DNA of 55,257 nucleotides, taken from the NCBI GenBank assembly GCA_050485405.1, contig JBJHBI010000025.1:1-55257 (forward strand), given 5' to 3'. A program made the translations under genes and the position numbers. The first letter of the stretch is position 1. Every line of letters starts with the position of its first letter. Shown one piece after another: positions 43,657 to 52,004 of this stretch. Origin of the DNA: Saliniramus sp050485405 (GTDB lineage: Bacteria > Pseudomonadota > Alphaproteobacteria > Rhizobiales > Beijerinckiaceae). A model generated the notes under the pieces. That model searched no databases, was not told where the DNA came from, and was given only the letters and a program-made list of their open reading frames with translations.

Positions 43657-44835
43657 ATGCCCATGGGTACCTCGCGTACCGGGGCTGCCGTCGCAACCGC
43701 CCGGAAACATGTCTCGCGTACCGGGCGGGTCGCGACGGTGCCTCGGATGGGGACCGAGCTCCCCGTCAATGAAATCCTGATCGGCGATTGTATCGCCGCC
43801 CTGGAGAAGCTCCCTGCGGAGAGCGTGGATCTGGTATTCGCCGATCCGCCCTACAATCTTCAGCTCGAGGGCGCGCTCATGCGCCCCGACCACAGCCGCG
43901 TCGATGCCGTCGATGATGCCTGGGACCAGTTCGCCAGCTTCTCGGCCTATGACGCCTTCACCCGGGCCTGGCTGCTCGCGGTGCGGCGCGTCATGAAGAA
44001 GAACGCGACCTTGTGGGTGATCGGCTCGTATCACAACATTTTCCGCGTCGGCACCGCCTTGCAGGATCTGAATTTCTGGATCCTCAACGACGTCGTCTGG
44101 CGCAAGGCCAACCCCATGCCCAATTTCCGCGGCAAGCGCTTCACCAATGCGCATGAGACGCTGATCTGGGCGAGCCGCAGCCCCGATGCCAAGGGCTATA
44201 CCTTCCACTATGACGCGATGAAGGCGGCCAACGAGGACGTGCAGATGCGCTCCGACTGGCTGTTCCCGATCTGCACGGGGGAGGAGCGGCTCAAGGACGA
44301 GGACGGCCGCAAGGTTCATCCCACGCAAAAGCCCGAGGCGCTGCTCGCGCGCATCATGCTCGCGAGCTCCAATCCGGGCGACGTGGTGCTCGATCCCTTC
44401 TTCGGTTCCGGCACCACCGGGGCCGTTGCGAAGATGCTCGGGCGCAATTTCATCGGCTGCGAGCGCGATACCACCTATGCCGATGCGGCGCGTGAACGCA
44501 TCGCAGCCGTCGAGCCGGTTGATCCCGAAGCGCTGAAGGCTGCGCCGGAGAAGCGCACCGAGCCGCGCATCCCGTTCCTTTCCGTCGTGGAAGGCGGCAT
44601 GCTCAGGCCGGGCGAGATGCTCATCGATGCACGCGGACGCCACCAGGCGCTCGTGCGCGCCGACGGGCGGCTGTCTCTCGGTCCCGCCATCGGCTCGATC
44701 CACAAGATCGGCGCGCTGGCCCAGGGGCTGCCGGCCTGTAACGGCTGGACCTTCTGGCACGTCGATCGCGGCGGCGAGCGTATCTGCATCGACCAGTTCC
44801 GCACCGAATTGCGTGCGCGCATGCGGGCGGCCTGA
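43657..44835 (+). CDS. ccrM: Cell-cycle DNA adenine methyltransferase CcrM (GANTC)
   Basis: 392 residues from ATG 43657; ATG 43663 and ATG 43747 are alternatives, the last giving 362 residues, closest to Caulobacter CcrM (358). The conserved part begins at VNEILIGDCIAALEKLP. Beta-class order of motifs: catalytic DPPYNLQLEG first, SAM-binding DPFFGSGTTGAVAK later, with VIGSYHNIFRVG and NPMPNFRGKRFTNAHETLIWAS between. The C-terminal domain typical of CcrM, with IHKIGALAQGLPACNGWTFWH, is present. Methylates adenine in GANTC after replication. Transcription is probably under CtrA. Convergent with the BrkB gene, only 8 bp apart. Confidence 0.95.
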   Translation: MPMGTSRTGAAVATARKHVSRTGRVATVPRMGTELPVNEILIGDCIAALEKLPAESVDLVFADPPYNLQLEGALMRPDHSRVDAVDDAWDQFASFSAYDAFTRAWLLAVRRVMKKNATLWVIGSYHNIFRVGTALQDLNFWILNDVVWRKANPMPNFRGKRFTNAHETLIWASRSPDAKGYTFHYDAMKAANEDVQMRSDWLFPICTGEERLKDEDGRKVHPTQKPEALLARIMLASSNPGDVVLDPFFGSGTTGAVAKMLGRNFIGCERDTTYADAARERIAAVEPVDPEALKAAPEKRTEPRIPFLSVVEGGMLRPGEMLIDARGRHQALVRADGRLSLGPAIGSIHKIGALAQGLPACNGWTFWHVDRGGERICIDQFRTELRARMRAA

Positions 44836-44843
44836 GGCGAGCC

Positions 44844-45839
44844 TCAGCCGCTTCGCGTTTCTCCCAGCGTATCCGCTACCGCGGCACCACGCTCGCCCAT
44901 CTCGCGATCGGGCGGGATCGTGGTGTCGCGCGTCGTCTGCTGCTCCAGCTCGGCATTGAACTCCGCCCCGATGAGCAGGATCAGCACCGAGATATAGGCC
45001 CACATCATCGCCGCCGCGATCGCTCCGAGCGAGCCGTAGGTCGCGGAATAATCGGCGAAATTCGACATGTAGAACGAGAAGCCGGCGGAGGCGATCACCC
45101 AGACCGTCGCCGCAGAGACCGATCCCGGCGAGATCCAGCGCCAGCGCGCCGGCACGCGGCTCGGCCCGTAGCGGTAGAGCACCGCGATACCGATATTGGC
45201 CACGATGAAGATCACGACGAGGGGCAACACGGTCATGATCCAGCCGGCCACGGGGCCGAGCGGCAGGAAACGCAGGACGATCGGGATGGTGATGACGACG
45301 TTGACGAGGATGGCGGCGAAGATCAGGGCGCCGATGGTGAACAGGATCGCCGTCCCGTAGAGCCCGATGATCGAGCGCGTCTCGCGCTCGCCGTAGATCA
45401 CGTTGAGCGCATCGAACAACCGCAGGACCGCGTTGTTGACCACGTAGACGGCGATCGCGAAGGTCGTGGCGAAGGTGACGCCGAGCGTGTCCGGGCGCTG
45501 GTCGATCAGCCGCGCGAGTTCATCGTCCATGAGTTCGAGCATGGCGGGGGGCAGGAATGCGCCGAGATCGCCGAGCTGGTCGCGCAGACGTGCCGGATCG
45601 CCGATCAGCCCGTAGAGCGAGACCATCGCGGCGAGTGCGGGAACGATGGCGAAGATCATGAAGAACGCCGCACCCGCAGCATTCGCGCTCACCCTGTCGA
45701 CGGAGAACGCGCGCGCCACGCGGAACAAAACGTCGAGATAGCCCCGCCACGGAATACCGAGTGGTGACACCGCCCGGCGCCCGCGATTGGCTTCGGTTTC
45801 GCGCGCGGAGATTCGGGCTGCGTCGCTGTCACGTTCCAT
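44844..45839 (-). CDS. YihY/virulence factor BrkB family inner membrane protein
   Basis: 331 residues. Six hydrophobic helices; the landmark is ANAAGAAFFMIFAIVPALAA near residue 55, and later SVSAATVWVIASAGFSFYMSNFA and YGSLGAIAAAMMWAYISVLILLIGAEFNAELEQ, both diagnostic of the family (formerly thought to be RNase BN). Charged N- and C-terminal tails are cytoplasmic. Function unknown; often implicated in envelope or transport roles. Single gene. Confidence 0.93.
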   Translation of the reverse strand: MERDSDAARISARETEANRGRRAVSPLGIPWRGYLDVLFRVARAFSVDRVSANAAGAAFFMIFAIVPALAAMVSLYGLIGDPARLRDQLGDLGAFLPPAMLELMDDELARLIDQRPDTLGVTFATTFAIAVYVVNNAVLRLFDALNVIYGERETRSIIGLYGTAILFTIGALIFAAILVNVVITIPIVLRFLPLGPVAGWIMTVLPLVVIFIVANIGIAVLYRYGPSRVPARWRWISPGSVSAATVWVIASAGFSFYMSNFADYSATYGSLGAIAAAMMWAYISVLILLIGAEFNAELEQQTTRDTTIPPDREMGERGAAVADTLGETRSG

Positions 45840-45932
45840 GGGCAGGGCTCACCGTTTTCCTCGTCATCGATGGGACACCAACGCGGAGGAAGCTTGGGAG
45901 TTCGCCTCGACCGGCCAAACGGCGGGCGAATC

Positions 45933-45999
45933 CTCTCGGGTTCCGATTTCTCGGGCTCCGCCTTCTCTCGGCTCCGATTTCTCGCGGCTGTCGATTTCT
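45933..45999. repeat. Imperfect direct repeat, about 32 bp, two copies
   Basis: The copies begin CTCTCGGGTTCCGATTTC (45933) and CTCTCGGCTCCGATTTC (45965), each followed by a related CTCG-GGCT/GGCTG segment. The array lies in non-coding sequence upstream of the BrkB gene and at the 3' end of the small frame below. Confidence 0.45.
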
Positions 46000-46216
46000 A
46001 CCGTTGCTCGCCGCTCGCCTGCTCGATACCGGAGGAGGCATCGGCATGCGTCAGACGAAAGCCGGAAGCGGCGACGATGGTGAGTGTGGCGAGACACAGG
46101 GCGAGCACGAGCGCGATCCGCGCAGTATTCGCATGCCGGCTACGCTGGTCCGGTACCCCGAAGCGGCTGTCCCGTGTCGGATGATCTGACTGACCATCCC
46201 TGCTTGGTCGTGACAT
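45998..46216 (-). CDS. Possible small single-helix membrane protein
   Basis: 72 residues. Middle hydrophobic helix IALVLALCLATLTIVAASGF followed by a hydrophilic C terminus. Codons of the second half have the strong G/C third-base preference of the window, the first half less. No good ribosome-binding site before ATG 46216, so the true start may lie elsewhere. No family recognised. It occupies an otherwise gene-free stretch of almost 1 kb. Confidence 0.4.
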   Translation of the reverse strand: MSRPSRDGQSDHPTRDSRFGVPDQRSRHANTARIALVLALCLATLTIVAASGFRLTHADASSGIEQASGEQR

Positions 46217-46814
46217 TGCGGAACCGCGCCCCCATGGTAGGATTCCTGACGAGATGATGGATACTGGCTACTGTCGAGCGGCACCTCTTCCGATCAACCC
46301 GAGGCTGTCCAGCGCCTCTACATCCTTATAATACCCTTCAACAGTCAAGCTAGGCGAATCGGTATCTTCACGTACATGCCGGTTTTCCGCGCGCGCCTTG
46401 CTCTCCATGAGGCATTGACCGATTTCCGTAAGATAAACAAGTACTTTCGATTGTAAATTTCGTCAGATAAATATTCACGCGTATTCCCGAAAGTTATCAG
46501 CCGCATTTTTCGCAGCACAATCAGGGGGTGCGCATAACTCCGTCTCGGCCTCCCACTACGTCGAATCACGCAGAATCCCGGAGGTATTCTCGGCAGGTTG
46601 TGCGTTGCGCGTCGAAAACGGGCGGTGGCGGATCATCGGATGCGGGGTGATTCGCGTGCCGGCGCGCCTTGCGCAAACGATATTCGCAACGGCTGCCGGA
46701 TACGCTCTTCCGTCTGCGCCATGAGCCGCTATGTTGAGAAAAAGGTGGTCCGGTGCGTTGCCGCGCGGTCTTGTGCGCGCGCCCAATGAAGAGATCGAAG
46801 AAAGGGAATAACCC
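46217..46814. other. Gene-poor, partly A+T-rich region upstream of pepA
   Basis: 598 bases. The part from about 46290 to 46530 is clearly richer in A+T than the surroundings, with several TATAA/AAAT runs. Four GANTC (CcrM) sites fall at 46356, 46563, 46573 and 46649. A minus-strand open frame (46345-46569, 74 codons) has unusual codon use and no ribosome-binding site. The last 200 bases must hold the pepA promoter. No RNA gene recognised. Confidence 0.45.
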
Positions 46815-48311
46815 ATGTCAGACGCGTTCAAGCTCGAATTCGCTTCGCTTGAATTGCCGAAATCCGGTGATCTGGTCGTATGTGTCGGGGAGGATCTCAC
46901 GCCCGGCCCGCAGGCGGCCCGCCTGCTGGGTGAGCAGGTCGGGCTGATCGCCCGTGCGGCGAAGGCCGAGAAGTTCAAGGGCAAGTTCAAATCCGTCATG
47001 AAGATCACGGCACCGGCCCAGCCCGAGCTCGACCGGCTCGTCGTCGTCGGCATCGGCAAGCCCGTCGAGGGCGAGGCGCCGGACTGGCCGGCTCTGGGTG
47101 CTGCCATCGCTGCCGCGACCGCCGGGCGCGAGGCCATGCTCGTGACGGAGTTCCCCGGTTTCCAGGGCGACGATGCCGCCATTGCCGGCCTCGCCCTCGG
47201 TGCGCGCCTGCGCTCCTATCGCTTCGATCACTACAAGTCGAAGAAGAAGGACGAAGACGAGGATGCACCGAAGAAAGGCGGGCGGCTCACGCTTGCGGGC
47301 GATGATCCGCAGGCGCTGAAGAAGGCGGCCAAGCAGAGCGCGGGGCTCGCCGACGGCGTGATGCTCGCCCGCGACCTCGTCAACGAGCCGGCCAACACGC
47401 TGGGCCCCGTCGAATTCGCCGAGCGCGCCGCGGCGCTCGAGAAGCTGGGCGTCGAAGTCGAGATCCTCGACGAGAAACAGCTCGGCAAGATCGGCATGCG
47501 CGCGCTCCTCGGCGTCGCGCAGGGCTCCGAGCGACCGGCGCGGGTCGCGATCATGCGCTGGCAGGGCGGCAAGAAGAGCGAGAAGCCCGTGGCCTTCATC
47601 GGCAAGGGGGTCGTGTTCGATACCGGTGGCATCTCGATCAAGCCCGCCGGCGGCATGGAGGATATGAAGGGCGACATGGCCGGTGCCGCCTGCGTCGTCG
47701 GCCTGATGCACGCGCTGGCCTCCCGCAAGGCGAAGGCGAATGTCGTCGGCGCGATCGGTCTCGTCGAGAACATGCCCGACGGCAAGGCCCAGCGCCCCGG
47801 CGACATCGTCGAGACGCTTTCCGGGCAGACGGTGGAGATCATCAATACCGATGCGGAGGGGCGTCTCGTCCTCGCCGATCTCCTCAGCTATGTCGAGGAG
47901 AAGTACGAGCCGCAATTCATGATCGACCTCGCGACCCTGACCGGTGCGATCATCGTGGCGCTCGGCAAGGACCATGCGGGCCTGTTCTCGAACGACGACA
48001 CGTTGTCGACGCGGTTGAGCGAGGCTGGCGCGGCGACGGGCGAGAAGGTCTGGCGCCTGCCGCTCGGCAAGGCCTACGACAAGCTGATCGATTCCAAGTT
48101 CGCCGATATGAAGAATACCGGCGGGCGCTTCGGCGGGGCCATCACCGCCGCGCAGTTCCTCCAGCGCTTCGTGAAGGACACGCCCTGGGCGCATCTCGAC
48201 ATCGCGGGCACCGGCATGGCGGCGGAAGCGAGCGACGTCAACAAGAGCTGGGGTTCGGGCTTCGGCGTGCGCCTGCTCGACAGGCTCGTCGCCGATCACT
48301 ACGAGAACTGA
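46815..48311 (+). CDS. pepA: Leucyl aminopeptidase (M17 family)
   Basis: 498 residues from ATG 46815 with AAAGGGA upstream. The two-zinc catalytic domain is complete: FIGKGVVFDTGGISIKP (Lys, Asp), MEDMKGDMAGAA (Lys/Asp) and NTDAEGRLVLADLL (signature with Asp-Glu and Arg). N-terminal domain of about 170 residues, with a Lys/Asp/Glu-rich linker near residues 138-150 (KSKKKDEDEDAPKK). Removes N-terminal amino acids, preferring Leu, in the cytoplasm. Followed by two hairpins that end the unit. Confidence 0.95.
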   Translation: MSDAFKLEFASLELPKSGDLVVCVGEDLTPGPQAARLLGEQVGLIARAAKAEKFKGKFKSVMKITAPAQPELDRLVVVGIGKPVEGEAPDWPALGAAIAAATAGREAMLVTEFPGFQGDDAAIAGLALGARLRSYRFDHYKSKKKDEDEDAPKKGGRLTLAGDDPQALKKAAKQSAGLADGVMLARDLVNEPANTLGPVEFAERAAALEKLGVEVEILDEKQLGKIGMRALLGVAQGSERPARVAIMRWQGGKKSEKPVAFIGKGVVFDTGGISIKPAGGMEDMKGDMAGAACVVGLMHALASRKAKANVVGAIGLVENMPDGKAQRPGDIVETLSGQTVEIINTDAEGRLVLADLLSYVEEKYEPQFMIDLATLTGAIIVALGKDHAGLFSNDDTLSTRLSEAGAATGEKVWRLPLGKAYDKLIDSKFADMKNTGGRFGGAITAAQFLQRFVKDTPWAHLDIAGTGMAAEASDVNKSWGSGFGVRLLDRLVADHYEN

Positions 48312-48320
48312 CGCCGCCGC

Positions 48321-48346
48321 ACGCCGGCAACGGCTTTTGCCGGCGT
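48321..48346 (+). terminator. Hairpin behind pepA
   Basis: Perfect 10-bp arms ACGCCGGCAA and TTGCCGGCGT, six-base loop, 9 bases after the pepA stop. No T-run follows. Confidence 0.55.
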
Positions 48347-48376
48347 AGCGCGCGCCCGGCGCCAGCTTCGTCGAAG

Positions 48377-48406
48377 AACCCGCCCGGCCCGTCGGTCGGG
48401 CGGGTT
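48377..48406 (+). terminator. Second terminator-like hairpin behind pepA
   Basis: Perfect 10-bp arms AACCCGCCCG and CGGGCGGGTT, ten-base loop, followed by CAGTATTCCT. With the hairpin at 48321 it separates pepA from the flippase gene. Confidence 0.6.
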
Positions 48407-48465
48407 CAGTATTCCTCAATTCCTCTGCGCTATCACGCTGCCATGGCCTCCGCTGCGGCGGATCG

Positions 48466-49818
48466 ATGGCTGCGGAGTTTGCAGTGACGCGTCTGCGCAA
48501 GATCCTTACGTCGATGACCTTCGTTCTCCTGATCATCCGCTTCGGCGGGGCAGGGGCGGGTTTTCTGACGCAACTCGCTCTGGCGCGCCTGCTCGCGCCG
48601 GAGGATCTCGGGCTGTTCTTCGCCGCGACCTCGCTCGCCATCGTGACGGCGGCGATGGTGAGTTTCGGCTATCCCGAAATCGCTCCGCGTTTCATGTCGC
48701 GCTATCAGGAGCGTGAACGCCCCGGAACGCTCGCCGCCTTTCTGCGGCAGGCCCACAGGGACACTTTCGCCCTCGCGGTGCTCTTTTCCGGTCTGATCCT
48801 CGTCGCCGCGCTGCTCTGGCCCGGAGCGACGCAGGCCGAGCGGCTGCCCTTTGTGATCACCGCCATCGGGATGCCGGTCGTCGCCTTCATCGGCCTCAAT
48901 TCCGGGATCGCGCTGGCATTGCGCGCCTTCCTGCTGGCATATGGGCCGGAATCCTTCCTGCGGCCCGTGGTGTTCCTGGCCATCGTCACCAGCATGACCT
49001 TCGCCGGAATGAACCCCGATGTCGGCACGGTGGTGGTGGCCTTCTTCGTCGTGACGGGTGTTCTCGCGGGGACCCAGTGGCTCCTGCTCCGGCGGCTTCT
49101 GCCCCGTGTCACACAGGCGCGGCTGCATGCCGATCGCCGTCTCGTCGCGCGCTGGCGGCGGGAGGGCGCGCCGCAGATCGCGGTGGGGATCTACACGCTG
49201 ATCTTCGCCGATCTCGCGATCCTGCTCGCCGCGACCGTGCTCGAATCGGCGTCTCTGGCAGCCTACGGCATCGCCTTGAAGCTCGCCCTGCTGGTCGGCT
49301 TCGGCGTGCAGGTGGCGCATCAGGTGATCATCCCCGATCTCGCCGACGCACACGCGGCGAGGCGCCTGCGGGGGACGAGCGACACGATGCGCGCCGCAGC
49401 GATTTTCCCGATCGCCTTCACGCTGGCGGCGCTGATCGTGACGGCGTTCTTCGGCGACATGATTCTCGCGATCTTCCATCCGGATTTCGCGCAGGCCCAC
49501 GCGGTACTCGTCCTGCTCGTCGGCTGTCAGGTCCTGCGCGCGATCGCCGGGCCGGTGGTCCAGCTTCTCACCGTTGCGGGAGCGCAGATGTTCAATGCGC
49601 TCCTGTGTATCGCCTCGACGATCGTCCTCGCCCTCGGCAACCTCGTGCTGGTGCCGTATTTCGGGTTGATGGGAGCGGGGCTCGCGGTGTTGCTCGCCTG
49701 GCTGTTCTGGCTCGGCGGATCGGCCTTGGGGCTCTATCGCATCACCGGGATGCGTTGCGACATCGTCGCGCTGTTTGCCCGCGCGTCGCGCCCGGCCGCG
49801 GCGCCTCAGCAACCGTGA
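48466..49818 (+). CDS. Oligosaccharide flippase / polysaccharide biosynthesis membrane protein
   Basis: 450 residues from ATG 48466; GTG 48484 (444 residues, GGAG at suitable spacing) is a good alternative. About 12 hydrophobic helices, with the MOP-superfamily feature FLTQLALARLLAPEDLGLFF near the N terminus, as in Wzx-type flippases and O-antigen/teichoic-acid exporters. Would move lipid-linked glycans across the inner membrane. No glycosyltransferase genes are next to it, so the substrate is unknown. Transcribed separately from pepA. Confidence 0.88.
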   Translation: MAAEFAVTRLRKILTSMTFVLLIIRFGGAGAGFLTQLALARLLAPEDLGLFFAATSLAIVTAAMVSFGYPEIAPRFMSRYQERERPGTLAAFLRQAHRDTFALAVLFSGLILVAALLWPGATQAERLPFVITAIGMPVVAFIGLNSGIALALRAFLLAYGPESFLRPVVFLAIVTSMTFAGMNPDVGTVVVAFFVVTGVLAGTQWLLLRRLLPRVTQARLHADRRLVARWRREGAPQIAVGIYTLIFADLAILLAATVLESASLAAYGIALKLALLVGFGVQVAHQVIIPDLADAHAARRLRGTSDTMRAAAIFPIAFTLAALIVTAFFGDMILAIFHPDFAQAHAVLVLLVGCQVLRAIAGPVVQLLTVAGAQMFNALLCIASTIVLALGNLVLVPYFGLMGAGLAVLLAWLFWLGGSALGLYRITGMRCDIVALFARASRPAAAPQQP

Positions 49819-49824
49819 AACGGC

Positions 49825-49989
49825 TCAATCCGCGAAGCGCGACGGCGGCTGCTCGATCATGAGGTCGATGGTCAGGCCGACCACCAGCAGGACGAGGCAG
49901 GCCACGAAGACGAGCGGGCTCCTCAGACGCGCATAGTGGGCATAGAAGCCGATCGCGAAAACGATACCGACTGTAATCCAGGTCGCCAT
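49825..49989 (-). CDS. 54-residue small membrane protein
   Basis: Starts at ATG 49989, five bases after AAAGGAGG, an excellent ribosome-binding site. Two hydrophobic segments: WITVGIVFAIGFYAHYA and LVFVACLVLLVVGLTIDLM, joined by a short basic loop (RLRSP), then the polar end EQPPSRFAD. Codons have G/C-rich third bases. Faces the flippase gene tail to tail (6-bp gap). No known family; the coding evidence is the ribosome-binding site, codon bias and clean topology. Confidence 0.75.
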   Translation of the reverse strand: MATWITVGIVFAIGFYAHYARLRSPLVFVACLVLLVVGLTIDLMIEQPPSRFAD

Positions 49990-50234
49990 GTCGCCCTCCT
50001 TTCATCGGATCAAGGGCAGTAACAAAGCGCAAGCGCATGTATTCGTTTCACACTATGCCATTTTGCTTGATAATTTGACATTAAATCCGGACTTGTTGGT
50101 AAATTAATCATGAATATTTTCGAATTTCCGTGTATTGCGCTGCAGCATTTCTTTGATCCCGAGTGCGCGCGTAAAGGCTTGACACTTCGTCACGGGCGGC
50201 CAATCTCCCGGCAACGAAAACGGAAGGAGCGACG

Positions 50235-51041
50235 ATGAGCGGGATACGTGTGGGGATCGTGGGGCTCGGTGCCATCGGGCGCAAGCTCGCGCAGGCGCTG
50301 AATGACGGGATCGACGGGCTGGAACTGGCTTGCGTCACTGTCGGCGGTCGCGACAAGGCGCAGGCCTGGATGCGCGAGCAGGGTATCGACTGCCCCATCG
50401 TCGCGATGCAGGACCTGCCCGCCCATTGTGATCTCGCCGTCGAATGCGCCCCCGCCGCAATCGTCGAGGAATTGTGCACGACCATGCTCGGTGCCGGTCG
50501 CAAGGTCATGATCCTCTCCGCCGGCGCGCTGCTGCCGCATCCCGAACTCGTCGCGCTGGCCCGCGAGAAGGGTGGCCAGATCATCATACCGACCGGCGCG
50601 CTTCTCGGCCTCGACGCCGTCAGCGCCGCAGCCGAGGGCGAGATCCGTATGGTGCGCATGATCACGCGCAAGCCGCCCGGGGGGCTCGCCGGAGCGCCGC
50701 ATCTCGTCGACAACGCCATCTCGGTCGAGGGGCTCGAAGAACCGCTTCTCGTCTTCAAGGGCAGCGCCCGCGACGCGGCGAAGGGGTTCCCGGCCAATGT
50801 GAACGTAGCGGCTGCGCTGTCGCTCGCGGGTATCGGACCGGATGCCACGACGATCGAGATCTGGGCCGATCCCAGCGTCACGCGCAATTGTCACCGCATC
50901 GAGGTCGATGCCGATTCGGCTTCCTTCGCGCTGGAGATCGAGAACATCCCCTCGGAGAATCCCAAGACCGGGCGGATCACGGCGCTCTCCGCGCTCGCGG
51001 CCCTGCGCAAGCTCGGCGCGCCGTTGCGGGTCGGGACCTGA
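50235..51041 (+). CDS. nadX: Aspartate dehydrogenase (NadX family)
   Basis: 268 residues from ATG 50235, with AAGGAG at 50224-50229. The N-terminal Rossmann motif is GIVGLGAIGRKLAQAL; the catalytic domain shows PTGALLGLDAVSAAAEG, TRKPPGGLAGAP, FPANVNVAAALSLAGIG and NCHRIEVDADS with the catalytic His. NAD(P)-dependent; deaminates L-aspartate to iminoaspartate/oxaloacetate and can feed NAD synthesis. Stands alone without nadA or nadC nearby. Its stop abuts the stop of the convergent hydrolase (51041/51042). A possible TTGACA lies at 50179-50184. Confidence 0.92.
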   Translation: MSGIRVGIVGLGAIGRKLAQALNDGIDGLELACVTVGGRDKAQAWMREQGIDCPIVAMQDLPAHCDLAVECAPAAIVEELCTTMLGAGRKVMILSAGALLPHPELVALAREKGGQIIIPTGALLGLDAVSAAAEGEIRMVRMITRKPPGGLAGAPHLVDNAISVEGLEEPLLVFKGSARDAAKGFPANVNVAAALSLAGIGPDATTIEIWADPSVTRNCHRIEVDADSASFALEIENIPSENPKTGRITALSALAALRKLGAPLRVGT

Positions 51042-51878
51042 TCAGCGCCAGCCGATCTCGCCGAGGAAATCGGCCACGAGCGCGTTGAACAGCGCAGCGC
51101 GCTCGAAATAGACCGAATGCCCGGAAGCCGGCACGCCGTGGACGCGTACGTCGGGGATGTGGCGTGCTACCGCGCGCACGCCCGCCGGCGAGATCACGAT
51201 ATCGTCCTCGCCGGTGATCATCAGGACCGGACAGGCGATGCGCGCGGCATCCTCCGGCCCGCGCTTGCGCATGCTCCAGATGGCGGCGCGCACGGCCTCC
51301 TTGTCGAGCCGAGCATTCAGCCGGTCGATCATGCCGTAGAGCTGGTGCAGGGCGGGCTCGGCCCGGGCGAAGACGGCGCCGGTCGCCGGATGGACGTTGT
51401 CTGCGAGGAGTTGCTTGCGGATTTCCGGCGCCTGCTCGTACCAGCGCGCCACATCCGGATCGTCGTAACCGTCGAAGGCGAAGGAGCCCGTGGTGCAGGC
51501 GAGCACCAGCCCGGCCAGCCGCCCGGGATGCGCGAGCGCCGTCTCGACGCCCGTCCAGCCCCCCATCGACTGTCCGATGAAGACGGCCCGGTCGATCTCC
51601 AGATGATCGAGAAGCGCGATCGCATCGCCGGTATAGTCGCGCGGATCGGGCGCCGGCCCGGGGCAGGTGGAGGGCGCGAAGCCGCGATGCGAGAAGGCGA
51701 TGCAGGTATGGCTTTCGGCGAAGGCCGGGATCTGCTGCCACCAGCTCATGTGATTGCCGCCGAGCCCGTGGGCGAAGAGCAGGGCCGGGCCGCTCCCGGT
51801 CACCTCGTAATGGATCGACGCGCCGTCGGGGCGCTCCAGACGCCCGGTGCGGGTTGCGGGGAGGGGGGCTTCGCTCAT
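51042..51878 (-). CDS. Alpha/beta hydrolase (enol-lactonase/esterase type)
   Basis: 278 residues. Oxyanion loop FAHGLGGNHMSWWQQIPAFA, nucleophile elbow IGQSMGGWTG, acid in VLMITGEDDIVISP and base His in PASGHSVYFERA: a full catalytic triad. The arrangement resembles 3-oxoadipate enol-lactonases and related carboxylic-ester hydrolases; no pca genes are nearby, so a specific pathway cannot be claimed. No signal peptide. Convergent with nadX, no bases between the stops. Confidence 0.85.
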   Translation of the reverse strand: MSEAPLPATRTGRLERPDGASIHYEVTGSGPALLFAHGLGGNHMSWWQQIPAFAESHTCIAFSHRGFAPSTCPGPAPDPRDYTGDAIALLDHLEIDRAVFIGQSMGGWTGVETALAHPGRLAGLVLACTTGSFAFDGYDDPDVARWYEQAPEIRKQLLADNVHPATGAVFARAEPALHQLYGMIDRLNARLDKEAVRAAIWSMRKRGPEDAARIACPVLMITGEDDIVISPAGVRAVARHIPDVRVHGVPASGHSVYFERAALFNALVADFLGEIGWR

Positions 51879-52004
51879 GATTTACGGCTCACGGTTCGCG
51901 CTCGGGATCAGACCGGATGCGAGGCTGCCGCAGCGCTGCGCCGCGCGCAATCGGGCAAGCTGCCCTAACGATAAGCGCAGCATGCCCGATCGCGACCGTC
52001 GCGA

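Noticed and set aside
46345..46569. 74-codon minus-strand frame in the A+T-rich islet
   Set aside because: No ribosome-binding site, codon use unlike the window, no recognisable domain; noted only as part of the islet.
46818..48641. Open frame of 607 codons on the minus strand
   Set aside because: Antisense to pepA and the two hairpins behind it; no motifs.
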